Assembly (NCBI GenBank): GCA_964436235.1
Contig: CAYTCW010000005.1
Span: 1 to 64,000 of the forward strand
Reading direction: 5' to 3'
Length of the DNA stretch: 64,000 bases
DNA from: UBA9980 sp964436235
Lineage (GTDB): Bacteria; Muiribacteriota; UBA9980
Shown here: positions 34,985 through 45,066 of the stretch, piece after piece
Position numbering within the stretch: position 1 is the stretch's first letter
How the letters are laid out: the number at the start of each line of letters is the position of its first letter
The notes under the pieces: model-generated
Databases searched by the model: none
What the model saw: the letters and a program-made list of their open reading frames with translations, nothing else
Told to the model about the DNA's origin: nothing
Made by a program: the position numbers and the translations under genes

Positions 34985-35980
34985 ATGAGGTTAACTTTTT
35001 GGGGCGTACGCGGCTCGATCCCCGCTCCCGGGAAATCTACCGTTAAATATGGCGGCAACACCTCCTGTATTGAAGTATATCTAAAAGATCGTGACCAGGT
35101 GATAATATTAGACGCCGGCACGGGGATTCGCGAATTAGGCAACAGCCTTTTGACGCGCTACAAGCCTGGAAAGCTATCCTGTAACATCTTTTTAACCCAC
35201 ACGCACTGGGACCACGTCCAGGGCTTCCCTTTTTTCGCCCCGGCTTTCATAGGCGGCAATTCATTCAACGTTTACGGCCCGATAACTTCATCTATCAACG
35301 ACGGCAATCAGAAACCCTACTTAAGCCTGAAAGACCTTTTTATCGAGCAGATGCGCTATCAGTATTTTCCCGTAAAGCTCGACGAAATGAAAGCTGAATC
35401 TAAATTTAAAGAGATCAAAGAAGGCCATTATGAAATAGACGGCCTTAAAATACAGACTAAAACTTTGAACCATCCGGTGCTGTGCATAGGCTACCGTTTT
35501 TCGGCGGGCGCATCCGCAGGGGATCTGGTTTACTGCACCGATTCCGAGCCTTACGTTAATTACTTTTTAAACAATTCACACGAAATGCCCGACGATCTTT
35601 TCGATCCTATTTTTTATGAAAATCTTAAATCCAAATTAAAAGATCCGATCAACATCGAAAAATTATCACTTGCCATGCAGGAAAATCTCAATTTAGTTAA
35701 TTTTTGCCGCGATGCCCGTGCGCTTATTTACGATTCGCAATATAAAAAGGACGAATATCCGGGCAAGATAAACTGGGGTCATTCACGCATCGATGACGCG
35801 GTTTCAGTGGCATGTCGCGCGAACGTGGCCGCGCTTTACCTTTTTCACCACGATCCGACTCGCTCCGACGCGCAAATCGAAGATATGCTCGGCTACGCAC
35901 GCGAGCTTGCCGTATCGCGATTTAATAACAAAACCATTAAAATTGAGGCCGCCGAAGAAGGCAGCACATTCGAGCTTTAA
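34985..35980 (+). CDS. Metallo-beta-lactamase-fold hydrolase
   Basis: 331 residues, cytoplasmic. It starts with the MRLTFWGVRGSIPAPG motif, then YGGNTSCIEV, DAGTGIRELG and the metal motif H-T-H-W-D-H at 72-77. Further ligands are probably the His in LNHPVLCIGY, the Asp in VYCTDSEPY and a late His in YLFHHDP. This N-terminal motif set is shared by class II-type cyclic-nucleotide and phosphoribosyl cyclic phosphodiesterases, so a phosphodiesterase role is plausible but the substrate is unknown. It is first in the 34985-49592 gene run; the BMP-like gene starts 3 bp after its stop. Confidence 0.87.
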   Translation: MRLTFWGVRGSIPAPGKSTVKYGGNTSCIEVYLKDRDQVIILDAGTGIRELGNSLLTRYKPGKLSCNIFLTHTHWDHVQGFPFFAPAFIGGNSFNVYGPITSSINDGNQKPYLSLKDLFIEQMRYQYFPVKLDEMKAESKFKEIKEGHYEIDGLKIQTKTLNHPVLCIGYRFSAGASAGDLVYCTDSEPYVNYFLNNSHEMPDDLFDPIFYENLKSKLKDPINIEKLSLAMQENLNLVNFCRDARALIYDSQYKKDEYPGKINWGHSRIDDAVSVACRANVAALYLFHHDPTRSDAQIEDMLGYARELAVSRFNNKTIKIEAAEEGSTFEL

Positions 35981-35983
35981 AAA

Positions 35984-37036
35984 ATGAATTTTTCAGAAAA
36001 AAAACGGCGTAAAAATGGCAGCATTATCATAGCGGTAATCATTGCCATAATATTAATAATTATCTTCACTTTCGCCTACAGGGCCTATTTAGGTCTCTCG
36101 GGCAATTCTTATTCGATGTGCGCGGTCTTTTTAGCGCGCGGCGGAGGCGGCGACAGAGGATTTAACGATCTTATCACCGGCGGCCTGCGTAAAGTGGAAA
36201 AAGATATGAAGGTAGAGTTGAATTTCAACGCTTATCAGAGCGACGACAAAAATATCAAAGACGCATCTTTTTTCGTAAAACAAAAATACGACCTTTTAAT
36301 AGGCGTCGGCTTTGAATATGAAGAACTCTTCGCTGCGCTTTCAAAAAAATTTAAAAGCACGCATTTTATAATTATCGACTCGTCAGTAAATTCTAAAAAC
36401 GTGGCCTCGTTGGTTTTTCGCGAACATGAAGGTGGCTTTCTTGCCGGCGCTTTCGCCGCTCTCGTTTCAAAAGGAAAACCGATAGGCTTTGTCGGCGGCA
36501 TGATGATACCGCCAGTAGAACGCTTCGGTGACGGCTTCGTCGAAGGCGCCAAATACATCAATCCCAAAATTAAAGTCGAAATACGCTACGTTGGAAAAGA
36601 TCCGTCAGCCTTTGCAAATAAGGACGAAGCTAAAAAACTCGCCCTTCAGCTTTATAAAAACGGCACGGTTATTATTTTTCACGCTGCCGGCGCCGCCGGA
36701 CTCGGCGTAATAGAAGCGGCCGTTGCGGCTAAACGCTATGTGATCGGCGTAGATTCAGACCAGTCGGCCCTCGCTCCGAATAACGTCATAACTTCCGTGG
36801 AAAAAAGACTCGACGTAGTAATTTACGAGTTTTTAAAAAAAACCATAAAAGAAGGGTTTCGCGGCGGAAAACATAATTTCGGCATAAAAGAAGGCGCCAT
36901 ACGCCTTTCTCCCCTCGATTACTCAAAATTTAAATTCATAACCCCCGAAGTCGAAAACCGGCTCGATAAGATACAAAAAGAAGTTACCGAAGAAAAAATC
37001 GGCGTGCTCAAAAGCATCAAAAACCTCTATGACTGA
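35984..37036 (+). CDS. BMP (PnrA-like) family binding protein, membrane-anchored
   Basis: 350 residues. A basic N-terminus is followed by a hydrophobic helix (about 13-33) and a periplasmic-binding-protein fold of the basic membrane protein family, seen in DRGFNDLITGGL, GVGFEYEELF, FLAGAFAALVSK, GFVGGMMIPPVERFGDGF and GVIEAA. Family members bind nucleosides or related ligands for ABC uptake. It has no lipobox Cys, so it is tethered by an uncleaved anchor, unlike typical BMP lipoproteins. No BMP-type nucleoside permease or ATPase is adjacent; the ABC genes downstream are of the ABC-2 type. Its stop overlaps the next ATG by 8 bp. Confidence 0.85.
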   Translation: MNFSEKKRRKNGSIIIAVIIAIILIIIFTFAYRAYLGLSGNSYSMCAVFLARGGGGDRGFNDLITGGLRKVEKDMKVELNFNAYQSDDKNIKDASFFVKQKYDLLIGVGFEYEELFAALSKKFKSTHFIIIDSSVNSKNVASLVFREHEGGFLAGAFAALVSKGKPIGFVGGMMIPPVERFGDGFVEGAKYINPKIKVEIRYVGKDPSAFANKDEAKKLALQLYKNGTVIIFHAAGAAGLGVIEAAVAAKRYVIGVDSDQSALAPNNVITSVEKRLDVVIYEFLKKTIKEGFRGGKHNFGIKEGAIRLSPLDYSKFKFITPEVENRLDKIQKEVTEEKIGVLKSIKNLYD

Positions 37037-40000
37037 TAATAAAAAGTTTTTCCTATCTCTCCTTTTAACGGCTTTATCGATTTTACATCAATTAAGCTTT
37101 ACCGCAGGCGCTTTCGCGCTCGAAGAAAATACGGAGAAAAAACCGGCATATATAAGCGTTGAAAAATACAGGCTCACGCTCGAACTTTATCCTGAACGGC
37201 ACGCCATTTCCGGCGAAGTCGAAATATTAACCGCCGCCGGAAGCCCGCCCGGAGACAGCGGCGAAATAATTTTAAACCTTCACGCCGATATGGATGTACG
37301 CGCGATCCGCCTTTATCCGAATGGCGAAATACCCGACTACAAAAGATTTCACGATCTCATAAAATTCAGGGCCGCTCAAAAATTCGATAAAATATTCGTA
37401 TCTTTCTACGGCGACCCTTCGCGATATATAACACAAAAAAATTCATTTACCTATATCGGAGACGAAGGCTGTTACTTCGACGATCTCTGCGCTTATTTTC
37501 CCCGCGCGGGATTCGATCAGAAATCGCTTTTTGAAATTAATGTAATCCATTACGACGACTGGAAGATAATTTCACAGGGCGAAGAAGAGGAGCCGGCCGG
37601 CGGAAAAAAAATAGATAAAACCCTAAAAACCGCCGGCGGCCAAAAAAGGCTCGCCGTCACGCGCATCGTCAATAATAAAAAAACTCGCTGCCACACGCTC
37701 GCCGCAGGCCCCTATGTAAAAAAAAGCCGAAGCGGGATTCAGCCTTATAATTACACCGTTTCCGCTTATTTTTTCGAAAATGAAGACGAGGCGGCCGAAG
37801 CGCACCTTGAAGAAGCGGCCGCCATTCTTAATTATTATCGGGATCACTACGGCGATAACTGCATAAAAAAACTCGGCGTCGTCGAAATCGAAAAGGTTTT
37901 TCCGGGCGGCTACGGACCCGAAGAAGTCGTTTATATAACGGCCGCAGCGGTTAAAGACGGCGCCGTCGATTACGAACTTTTAGCGCATGAAATCGCCCAT
38001 CAATGGTTCGGCAATTTCGTCATGGGCGAATTTCCGGGCTCTAACTTTTTAAACGAGGCCTTCGCCACATACGCCTCGCTTGAATATATAAAAGATAAAC
38101 ACTCCGGCGGCTACCACCGAAAATACGAAGAAGCCAGGCGGAGTTACCTTTCATACCGCGCGGCGGCCGCAACGCGTGAAATATCGATAGAAGCCGCGGG
38201 ATCGGCCGCGGGCGGCCCGGCTTATCAAACTCTTATATACCACCGAGGAATGATGGTTTTAAAAAACCTGCTTTACTTTATGGCTAAAGCGGCCGAAAAG
38301 AAAGAATCGGATATAATCGCCGGGTTCCTTGAAAAATACTCGCAGCAGACCGTTACAGTCGATGAATTTAAGAATTTTTTATTTTCGAACGGCGACGGTT
38401 TATTTTCTAAAACGGCGCTTCGCGACCCAAAATCCTTCGAAGCGGCAAAATTTTATTTTGAAAAGTTCTATCATACTACGGCAGCCGTCGAACTCGAAGT
38501 AAAAGAAGCCGTCATTAAAGATTTAACCGCCGAAAAACCGGGCGTCACTCCATGCGCAATGACTATAGAACGCACCGATGAAATAGAACGCGATACGGAT
38601 ATAACTATAAGTTTTTACGAAGGCGGCGCTAATAAATTAATCCGAAAAAAATCTTTTAACTTAAAGCGCGGCACTAATAAATTAAATATCGACTTAGACG
38701 GCATCTATCAGGATATCAAATACCGCGTCGACGAAGAAAACGCATATCCGCTTTCATATAAAATCCATCGTTTCGGCCGCCGTCCGGATGAAAGCGAAAG
38801 GCTCATCATTTACGATACTTCAGGCACCGTTTCGGGGCCTTTCAATGCGCTTTGCCGCGAATTAGCCTTTCAGGCCGGCTCAAACGCTAAAGCCGATACG
38901 GCTTTAGATGCGCGCGATTTTTTCAAATACCGCGACATATTATTGATCGGCAATTTTTCAAACAGCCCGATCATGGGGCTTGTAAACACAGCCTTGAACT
39001 TTTATATCACCGCCGAAAAAATCGGAATTCAAAAATCTTTCAACAGCGAGGCCTTTAATTTCAAGAGCGGAACCGCGGCAAAATTCACGGCCAAAAATCC
39101 ATTTATCACCGGGGGCACCGTCACGGCAGTGCTTTTTTTCGACCGGGCTGCGGCAGGCGCCTACAACAAACTAACGAGCGGCCATGATGATTATTGCGTT
39201 TATGATACAAAAACCAAAGAATTAATAACCGGCAATTTTAATTACGGCCTGTCGGGAGTTTTCGAAAAAAACGGCGGCGTAACGATGCTTTACGGGGGAG
39301 CTGGTTTAAATAACAATTTTATTTTAAAACGCCCGTCGGCCGTTATATTCGATTTTTATAATACTTTAGATTCTACCGCTGAAATCGAAATCGAAATATC
39401 GGCGAAAGACCGCGGCGAAGTTCCCGCGAACGCGACGATTATTCTGCCGCCACACGAGATAACCCGCCACGAATCTTTTCCATTTACGCTTAACAGGCAG
39501 AAAATAGATTATTTGATTAAAAATAAAAACGGCGCGGTTATTTTTGAAGGAACGCTCGACGCGAAATCTTTTTCGCCTGAAAACGACTCTTTTGCCGTCG
39601 GCGCTTCAAAGGACGGAGATTTTAATAAAATTTCCTACGCGATTAACTATCTTAACTCGAAGGCCGGCTACATCAAAAGAAAAAGGGCGACGAATATAAT
39701 AAACGCCGGTTTCAATAACTTCCCGTTAAATTCAGTCTGCTATAAAGCATTCAAGGCCGTAATACTTAACGATTACGATATCGCCGCGGCGCGCACAGGC
39801 TTCGCCGAAACTCTGAAAAGTTATGCGGCTGACGGCGGAAGGATCATAATTTCAGGCGGAGGCATGAGTGAAATATCATCCGGCGCGACCGCTTCATTTA
39901 TAAAAGAAATTTTCGGTGCGCAAATTTCAAGCTCGAAACTCTATTCATTCGACGATTCGATAGCAGGTATCCGCGCCCGCCCTTATCAAAGCGCATCTTA

Positions 40001-41804
40001 TATTTTCCATGAAGTGCCGTGGGACACTTCTTTAATATCCGTATGGCCAGGCGCGCAGATTTTTACGGGCGCCGCCTCCGGTCAAAAATCTTTAGTATTA
40101 CCTGGCGACAATCCAGTTTTAATTTACTGCGGCGATAACAATTACGCCGACGCGATCGAAAAGCCGGTTTCATTATTCGGCGGCAAATTAATAATGCGCC
40201 GCTTCGGAGGCGGCGTGTTCTATTACCTGCCGTATGATTTTTCCGACGAACTTTTAAGACAGTCTGTCGAAAGCACATATATCTTGATGACCGCTTTGCA
40301 CGGCGGCCCGCCGCAGAACGCTCCTTTAATAACGGGCGAAGCGCCCGACCATATAGTCTATAATCCTCAAGACCATCCGTGGCCTTTTACTATTTCATAT
40401 TTTATAATTTTTATATTGTTATATATTTCAGCGCTGGCGGCAGTTTACGCGCGCGCCGCTAAAAATAAAACCGGCGGGCGCTATCTCATCGAATTAATCG
40501 GCGTTACCTGTTTTTTCTGCGTATGCCTCACTGCGGCCGTTTACTTTTTAACCCGCATTGACTATCCGCCTGAAGCGCTTGGTTTCACTGAATTGTCAGG
40601 CGGTATTTACGGCCCGGTAAGCGAAACCGTTTTTTATAAAATCTGGACCGGCAATAAAATAAGGGCCGCGCTTGAATTCGAAGGCCGCTTTATCTTCCGA
40701 AATTATTCAAAACATTATTCGAACAATAATGAATTCACTTATACTAAAAACGGATTTAAATTAGAAGTTTATAACCCGCTGGTTTTTTATCCCTTTATAT
40801 TAGCCGTACATAATGTGTCGCAGCGGGCCGCTAAAAATTCTTCATTTGCCGTTAAAGCGTTTCGGCCGGCAGGCAAAAACTATTTCAGCGTCCGGGTAAG
40901 CCCGGCAGTATTCGATAATCTTGATATTAGCGGCGAAGCGGCCCTGTTAGTAAGAACTCCGGGCGGATTCTTTACCGCGCTGCAGGCATCAAAAAATAAA
41001 AGCGATTATATATTCGATAACTCACGCCTTCTCGATTTAAACTCCGCGGCACGCGAAATACAAAATCGGCTCGGTTTTTCATCCTCTTTAGCCTATATGA
41101 TGTACGGAGCAATAAACGAATACAAAGAAAAAAACGACGACGGATCAAAAACAGTAATTTTCATATTAAGCAATAATGAATTTAAAATTAAAGAAAATCC
41201 CGCGCGCAAAAACTCGATGAAGCCCGCAGGCTTTAATAAATATAAAAAATTGAATATAACTGCCTTTCCTCTCGATTTTATCGACGAAAAAAAAACCGTC
41301 ATACCCGATTTTTCATTTAACAGAGAAAACAACAATATTAACGGCACTCTTTATACGCGCTTCAGTTTTAACTCGGCTTATTATAAAAAATTATTATTAG
41401 ACTCGGGCGCAGGCGATCAAACTGATCTATGCGCTTATATCGAAGTTAAAATACCCGCGGGAACCGGGCGGCGGGAAATAGAAAAATTCGCCGATTTTTT
41501 TATAAAATCGTTTTCGGATAATTTTAAAATTAACGATCTGAGGCCTAATTCATCTTATATGAAATTCGGCGCCGATGAAATTTACAGGGGCAACATTTTT
41601 CTTAATATAATACATGACAATAAGAAAAATTTCAGTTATAATATAGCCGGCGATATTTTGACCTTTAAAATCATTAATTTAAAACATTATTTAAATTACA
41701 ATTTATACGACGCCGGCGGCGGCATTAATTTTCATATAAACGAAGCGGCGTTAACCTGGAATAAAAAACCCGCCGAATTTAATGTTTCGGTCAAATACGA
41801 ATGA
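37029..41804 (+). CDS. Giant M1-like zinc peptidase fused to a membrane-anchored region
   Basis: 1591 residues. After a signal segment (about 8-28), an M1-family domain covers about 35-540. The zinc site is H-E-I-A-H (320-324) with the third ligand Glu near 343 in N-E-A-F, exactly 18 residues on. The IYHRGMMVLKNL helix carries the likely catalytic Tyr. The GxMEN exopeptidase motif is replaced by G-G-Y-G-P-E-E. Beta-rich regions follow, then an alpha/beta part near 904-990 (AVILNDYDIA, GGRIIISGGG), two transmembrane helices (about 1120-1141, 1155-1178) and a large C-terminal extracytoplasmic part. The post-peptidase architecture resembles the next gene product. It is coupled to the BMP gene upstream. 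Confidence 0.85.
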   Translation: MTDNKKFFLSLLLTALSILHQLSFTAGAFALEENTEKKPAYISVEKYRLTLELYPERHAISGEVEILTAAGSPPGDSGEIILNLHADMDVRAIRLYPNGEIPDYKRFHDLIKFRAAQKFDKIFVSFYGDPSRYITQKNSFTYIGDEGCYFDDLCAYFPRAGFDQKSLFEINVIHYDDWKIISQGEEEEPAGGKKIDKTLKTAGGQKRLAVTRIVNNKKTRCHTLAAGPYVKKSRSGIQPYNYTVSAYFFENEDEAAEAHLEEAAAILNYYRDHYGDNCIKKLGVVEIEKVFPGGYGPEEVVYITAAAVKDGAVDYELLAHEIAHQWFGNFVMGEFPGSNFLNEAFATYASLEYIKDKHSGGYHRKYEEARRSYLSYRAAAATREISIEAAGSAAGGPAYQTLIYHRGMMVLKNLLYFMAKAAEKKESDIIAGFLEKYSQQTVTVDEFKNFLFSNGDGLFSKTALRDPKSFEAAKFYFEKFYHTTAAVELEVKEAVIKDLTAEKPGVTPCAMTIERTDEIERDTDITISFYEGGANKLIRKKSFNLKRGTNKLNIDLDGIYQDIKYRVDEENAYPLSYKIHRFGRRPDESERLIIYDTSGTVSGPFNALCRELAFQAGSNAKADTALDARDFFKYRDILLIGNFSNSPIMGLVNTALNFYITAEKIGIQKSFNSEAFNFKSGTAAKFTAKNPFITGGTVTAVLFFDRAAAGAYNKLTSGHDDYCVYDTKTKELITGNFNYGLSGVFEKNGGVTMLYGGAGLNNNFILKRPSAVIFDFYNTLDSTAEIEIEISAKDRGEVPANATIILPPHEITRHESFPFTLNRQKIDYLIKNKNGAVIFEGTLDAKSFSPENDSFAVGASKDGDFNKISYAINYLNSKAGYIKRKRATNIINAGFNNFPLNSVCYKAFKAVILNDYDIAAARTGFAETLKSYAADGGRIIISGGGMSEISSGATASFIKEIFGAQISSSKLYSFDDSIAGIRARPYQSASYIFHEVPWDTSLISVWPGAQIFTGAASGQKSLVLPGDNPVLIYCGDNNYADAIEKPVSLFGGKLIMRRFGGGVFYYLPYDFSDELLRQSVESTYILMTALHGGPPQNAPLITGEAPDHIVYNPQDHPWPFTISYFIIFILLYISALAAVYARAAKNKTGGRYLIELIGVTCFFCVCLTAAVYFLTRIDYPPEALGFTELSGGIYGPVSETVFYKIWTGNKIRAALEFEGRFIFRNYSKHYSNNNEFTYTKNGFKLEVYNPLVFYPFILAVHNVSQRAAKNSSFAVKAFRPAGKNYFSVRVSPAVFDNLDISGEAALLVRTPGGFFTALQASKNKSDYIFDNSRLLDLNSAAREIQNRLGFSSSLAYMMYGAINEYKEKNDDGSKTVIFILSNNEFKIKENPARKNSMKPAGFNKYKKLNITAFPLDFIDEKKTVIPDFSFNRENNNINGTLYTRFSFNSAYYKKLLLDSGAGDQTDLCAYIEVKIPAGTGRREIEKFADFFIKSFSDNFKINDLRPNSSYMKFGADEIYRGNIFLNIIHDNKKNFSYNIAGDILTFKIINLKHYLNYNLYDAGGGINFHINEAALTWNKKPAEFNVSVKYE

Positions 41805-41814
41805 GCGTGAAACT

Positions 41815-44106
41815 ATGAAAACGATAATAAAACTTACGGATAATAACCGGAACAAAAAAGCGCGCTGCCGTTTATATACCTGTGTTATAGCGGCTATGCT
41901 CGCCGTCTGTTTCATTTTATTTCCCGGCAAAGCACCGCTCGACGCGCAGTCCGCTAAAGTAAAAAAACTTCAAAAGAGCCTGCAGAACGATATTACTTTA
42001 TCCGCGGACGTCGGAGTTGACAATACTTTTTTTCCGATGCATTTAAATCCAGTGAATATAACCGTTAATAACGGAACTTCGTCTAATTTCGAAGGCGAGA
42101 TATTAATCGAGGCGGCCGGCAATTATTACCGGATAGTAAGCGTGTTCGTCGGCGCGCTTTCCTCTAAAAAATACAGCATAAATACTAAATTCGAAACCTA
42201 TACCTATTCAGTCAAGGTAAGTATAATCAATTCTTCGAATATAGTCATATACGACGAAAAAATCCCCGTCAGATCCAATCAGGCCAAAGATTACTACATA
42301 TTAAATATATCCGAATCACATTCATATACGAGCGATCTTAAAAATATTCCTATCGCACAGAAACGCAGCGCCGCAGACAGCTCATACGGCGGTTATTCGT
42401 CGTATTCTTCCGCCGGTTCCGAAACTCCATCGATTATAGTCCACAGCCTCAAAGCGGATGAAATTTTCGATAATTTTGCCTGCTACGAACCTTATTCGCT
42501 GGTAATAATAAACGGGGCCGACGCTTCGCTTATGAGTCCTTCCCAGCAGCGGGCATTGATCGAATATGCCGCCGCCGGCGGCGCGTTAATGTTCAGCTAT
42601 GGCGGTTTCGTGTCAAAAATATCGGCATCCGCACTCGCCGGTATTTTACCCGTAACTATCCAGGGCAGCGAGGTCGTCGATGGAAGCGATTTTTATAAAT
42701 ACGCGGCTTCGCAAAATATTAACGGCATTCAAACCGAAAAATTCAAGGGCGCCCTTATTCCTTTAAGCACAGGCGAACTTAAAAGCGGCGCTTCCGCCAC
42801 GCTGAATTTCACCGCGGCCGACGGGCGTATAATCCCTTTGATAGCTCATTGCCGCCCCGGCCTTGGAATGGTTTATTACACGGCCTTCGATATTTCACAA
42901 ATCGATATAGGCCGTATCGATTACCTGAAAGAAAATATAGCCGGCATATTAAAGCAATCAGAATTGAATAAAAATTATAAAATATCAAGCATCGCGAATC
43001 AATTCGGCAAATACTGCGAACAGTTCAATCATTTTATCGTCGAACCGCCTTCGCCATGGATGATATTGATTTTATTAGCGCTGTTCGCTCTTATAATCGG
43101 TCCTGTATTTTATTTTTCAATCAGAAAAAAAGTTACGATGGTTAAGCTGATCGTACTTCCGCTCGGCGTTTCTCTTTTCTTTTTCGCCCTTTTCAATTTT
43201 TCGGGCGCCGAATTTTTATTAAATAAACCCTCCGTCGCCGAACTTAACTTGGTTCTCATCGACAATCAGGCCATGAAACTGCAATCGGTATCGAATGTAG
43301 CTATACTTATGCCGCCGATGTCGGCGGGCGCTTACGACATAGATACCGGCCGGGCCACGCTGATAAGCAATACTAAAGGCTATTACGGCCAGAGCGCAAG
43401 CGAAATAATAATAAACGAAGACACCATGAAACTCATCCATCCTCAGATGGACTATAGATTCTCCAAGTACTCCATAGTAAATCAAAGCGGCTTCGACGGC
43501 CGATTCAGCCCGTCTTTCTCACAGGAATCCGCCGATTCATACGCCGAAACTTCCGCGGATACGAAATCAAAAGGCCCGAAATTTTTAAAAACGACAAAAC
43601 AAAATCAAAACGCATTACAGTCTTTAAAAAACGAACCGGACGAGATCCAGCCTTTCATTAATGCCGCCGCTGCGGCTAAAAAAGCTAAAAAACTCCAATC
43701 CATAATCAATAACACCGGTCTCGACCTTCTTAACTGCAAAGTGTATTACTGCGGCCGAATATTCACGATCGGTAATTTACCTTCCGGCTCCGATGCGGCT
43801 GACGCCGGCGGAGCTTTCAAAAATCCTGAAAAATTGAGCTCGGCAAAACAAATCAACGATCACTTCGACGATATATCAGAAACGATAAACGGCCGTCTTC
43901 CTAAAAATTTAAATTATAACCGGAATTATTACGGCTATAATAAAAATGATTTTATAAGCCATGCCGCCTTATATATTGCCAGAAACAGCTCGGTTTCGCC
44001 GGTAATGGTAGGTTACGTAAAAAAAAGCGCTCACGCCGGCGATTCGATTAAAACCGCCGGGTGCGACATAAACGACTTAGGTTCCATAGCTATTATAAAA
44101 CTGTGA
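41815..44106 (+). CDS. Membrane protein partnering the ABC transporter
   Basis: 763 residues. A signal or anchor (about 20-40) is followed by a beta-sandwich-like region (DITLSADVGVDNTF, VNITVNNGTSSNFEG). An alpha/beta glutaminase-like or DUF4350-like part is near 210-270 (PYSLVIINGADASLM, AAAGGALMFSYGG). Two transmembrane helices follow (about 410-460, PWMILILLALFALIIGPVFYF), then another extracytoplasmic region. The order and spacing parallel the second half of the upstream 1591-residue protein. No catalytic residues are recognised. The ATG at 41815, 10 bp after the upstream stop, is preferred to one at 41782. It probably forms a membrane complex with the ABC permeases. Confidence 0.78.
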   Translation: MKTIIKLTDNNRNKKARCRLYTCVIAAMLAVCFILFPGKAPLDAQSAKVKKLQKSLQNDITLSADVGVDNTFFPMHLNPVNITVNNGTSSNFEGEILIEAAGNYYRIVSVFVGALSSKKYSINTKFETYTYSVKVSIINSSNIVIYDEKIPVRSNQAKDYYILNISESHSYTSDLKNIPIAQKRSAADSSYGGYSSYSSAGSETPSIIVHSLKADEIFDNFACYEPYSLVIINGADASLMSPSQQRALIEYAAAGGALMFSYGGFVSKISASALAGILPVTIQGSEVVDGSDFYKYAASQNINGIQTEKFKGALIPLSTGELKSGASATLNFTAADGRIIPLIAHCRPGLGMVYYTAFDISQIDIGRIDYLKENIAGILKQSELNKNYKISSIANQFGKYCEQFNHFIVEPPSPWMILILLALFALIIGPVFYFSIRKKVTMVKLIVLPLGVSLFFFALFNFSGAEFLLNKPSVAELNLVLIDNQAMKLQSVSNVAILMPPMSAGAYDIDTGRATLISNTKGYYGQSASEIIINEDTMKLIHPQMDYRFSKYSIVNQSGFDGRFSPSFSQESADSYAETSADTKSKGPKFLKTTKQNQNALQSLKNEPDEIQPFINAAAAAKKAKKLQSIINNTGLDLLNCKVYYCGRIFTIGNLPSGSDAADAGGAFKNPEKLSSAKQINDHFDDISETINGRLPKNLNYNRNYYGYNKNDFISHAALYIARNSSVSPVMVGYVKKSAHAGDSIKTAGCDINDLGSIAIIKL

Positions 44107-44133
44107 TTATCATAAATTAAACGGAGCTGGCTC

Positions 44134-45066
44134 ATGATAGAAATTAAAAATTTATACAAGTACTACGGCAACTTAATGGCCGTCAACAACCTTAATTTAT
44201 CCATCGAAAAAGGTGAAATATTCGGCTTTATAGGCCCGAACGGCGCCGGAAAATCCACTACGATAAAAATACTTTCCACTCTTTTAAATCCGAGCGCGGG
44301 CCTGTGCAAAATTAACGGCATAAACGTGGTCGAAGAGCCTTACAAAGTAAGGCGCATATTAGGCTATATGCCCGATCTTTTCGGCCTTTACGAAGAGCTC
44401 AAAGTAGTCGAATACCTCGATTTTTTTGCGGCATGCCATAAAATACCCTATAAAGACCGCAACGCTATCATTAACGATATACTCGAATTGACCGAACTGA
44501 CGATAAAAAAAGATACGCCCGTCGGCGGGCTTTCGCGCGGTATGAAACAGAGGCTCTGCCTCGCTAAAACTCTGATCCATGACCCGCTGGTATTAGTTTT
44601 AGACGAACCGGCGTCCGGCCTCGACCCTCGCGGACGCGTCGAAATGAGAATGCTTCTGAACGAATTGCGCAAAATGGGGAAAACCATATTCGTTTCGTCG
44701 CATATACTCACGGAGTTAGCCGATTTTTGCACTTCCGTCGGAATAATCGAAGGCGGCCGCCTCGTCGTTTCAGGCCGAATCGAAGACGTAGTTAAGAGCC
44801 AGGGCGTAAGCAGACATATAAAAATTAAAGTTCTCGATAAACTCGAAGAGTGTGAAAATATACTAAAATCAATACCCGAAATAACCAATATCGAACCCGC
44901 CGTTCTCGAAAAATTTTTCACTTTCGAAATGCGCGCCGACGACCAGGCGCTTGCCGACCTTTTAAGACACATGATAAACAACGGCATTCCGGTAGTCTCA
45001 TTTTTCGATAAGGGCGGCAACTTAGAAGATATATTCATGAAAGTAACGAAAGGCCAGGTTTCATGA
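44134..45066 (+). CDS. ABC transporter ATP-binding protein (ABC-2/DrrA type)
   Basis: 310 residues, cytoplasmic. Walker A GPNGAGKST (34-42), Q-loop near YMPDLFGLYEEL (Gln replaced by Asp/Leu at the usual site), signature LSRGMKQRL, Walker B VLVLDEPASGLDP and the switch His in VSSHILTEL are in order. The C-terminal 90 residues form the extra domain common in NatA/DrrA/CcmA-type exporters. A CGGAG ribosome-binding site precedes the ATG, and the stop overlaps the first permease start (ATGATG). It powers the permeases encoded next. Confidence 0.95.
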   Translation: MIEIKNLYKYYGNLMAVNNLNLSIEKGEIFGFIGPNGAGKSTTIKILSTLLNPSAGLCKINGINVVEEPYKVRRILGYMPDLFGLYEELKVVEYLDFFAACHKIPYKDRNAIINDILELTELTIKKDTPVGGLSRGMKQRLCLAKTLIHDPLVLVLDEPASGLDPRGRVEMRMLLNELRKMGKTIFVSSHILTELADFCTSVGIIEGGRLVVSGRIEDVVKSQGVSRHIKIKVLDKLEECENILKSIPEITNIEPAVLEKFFTFEMRADDQALADLLRHMINNGIPVVSFFDKGGNLEDIFMKVTKGQVS

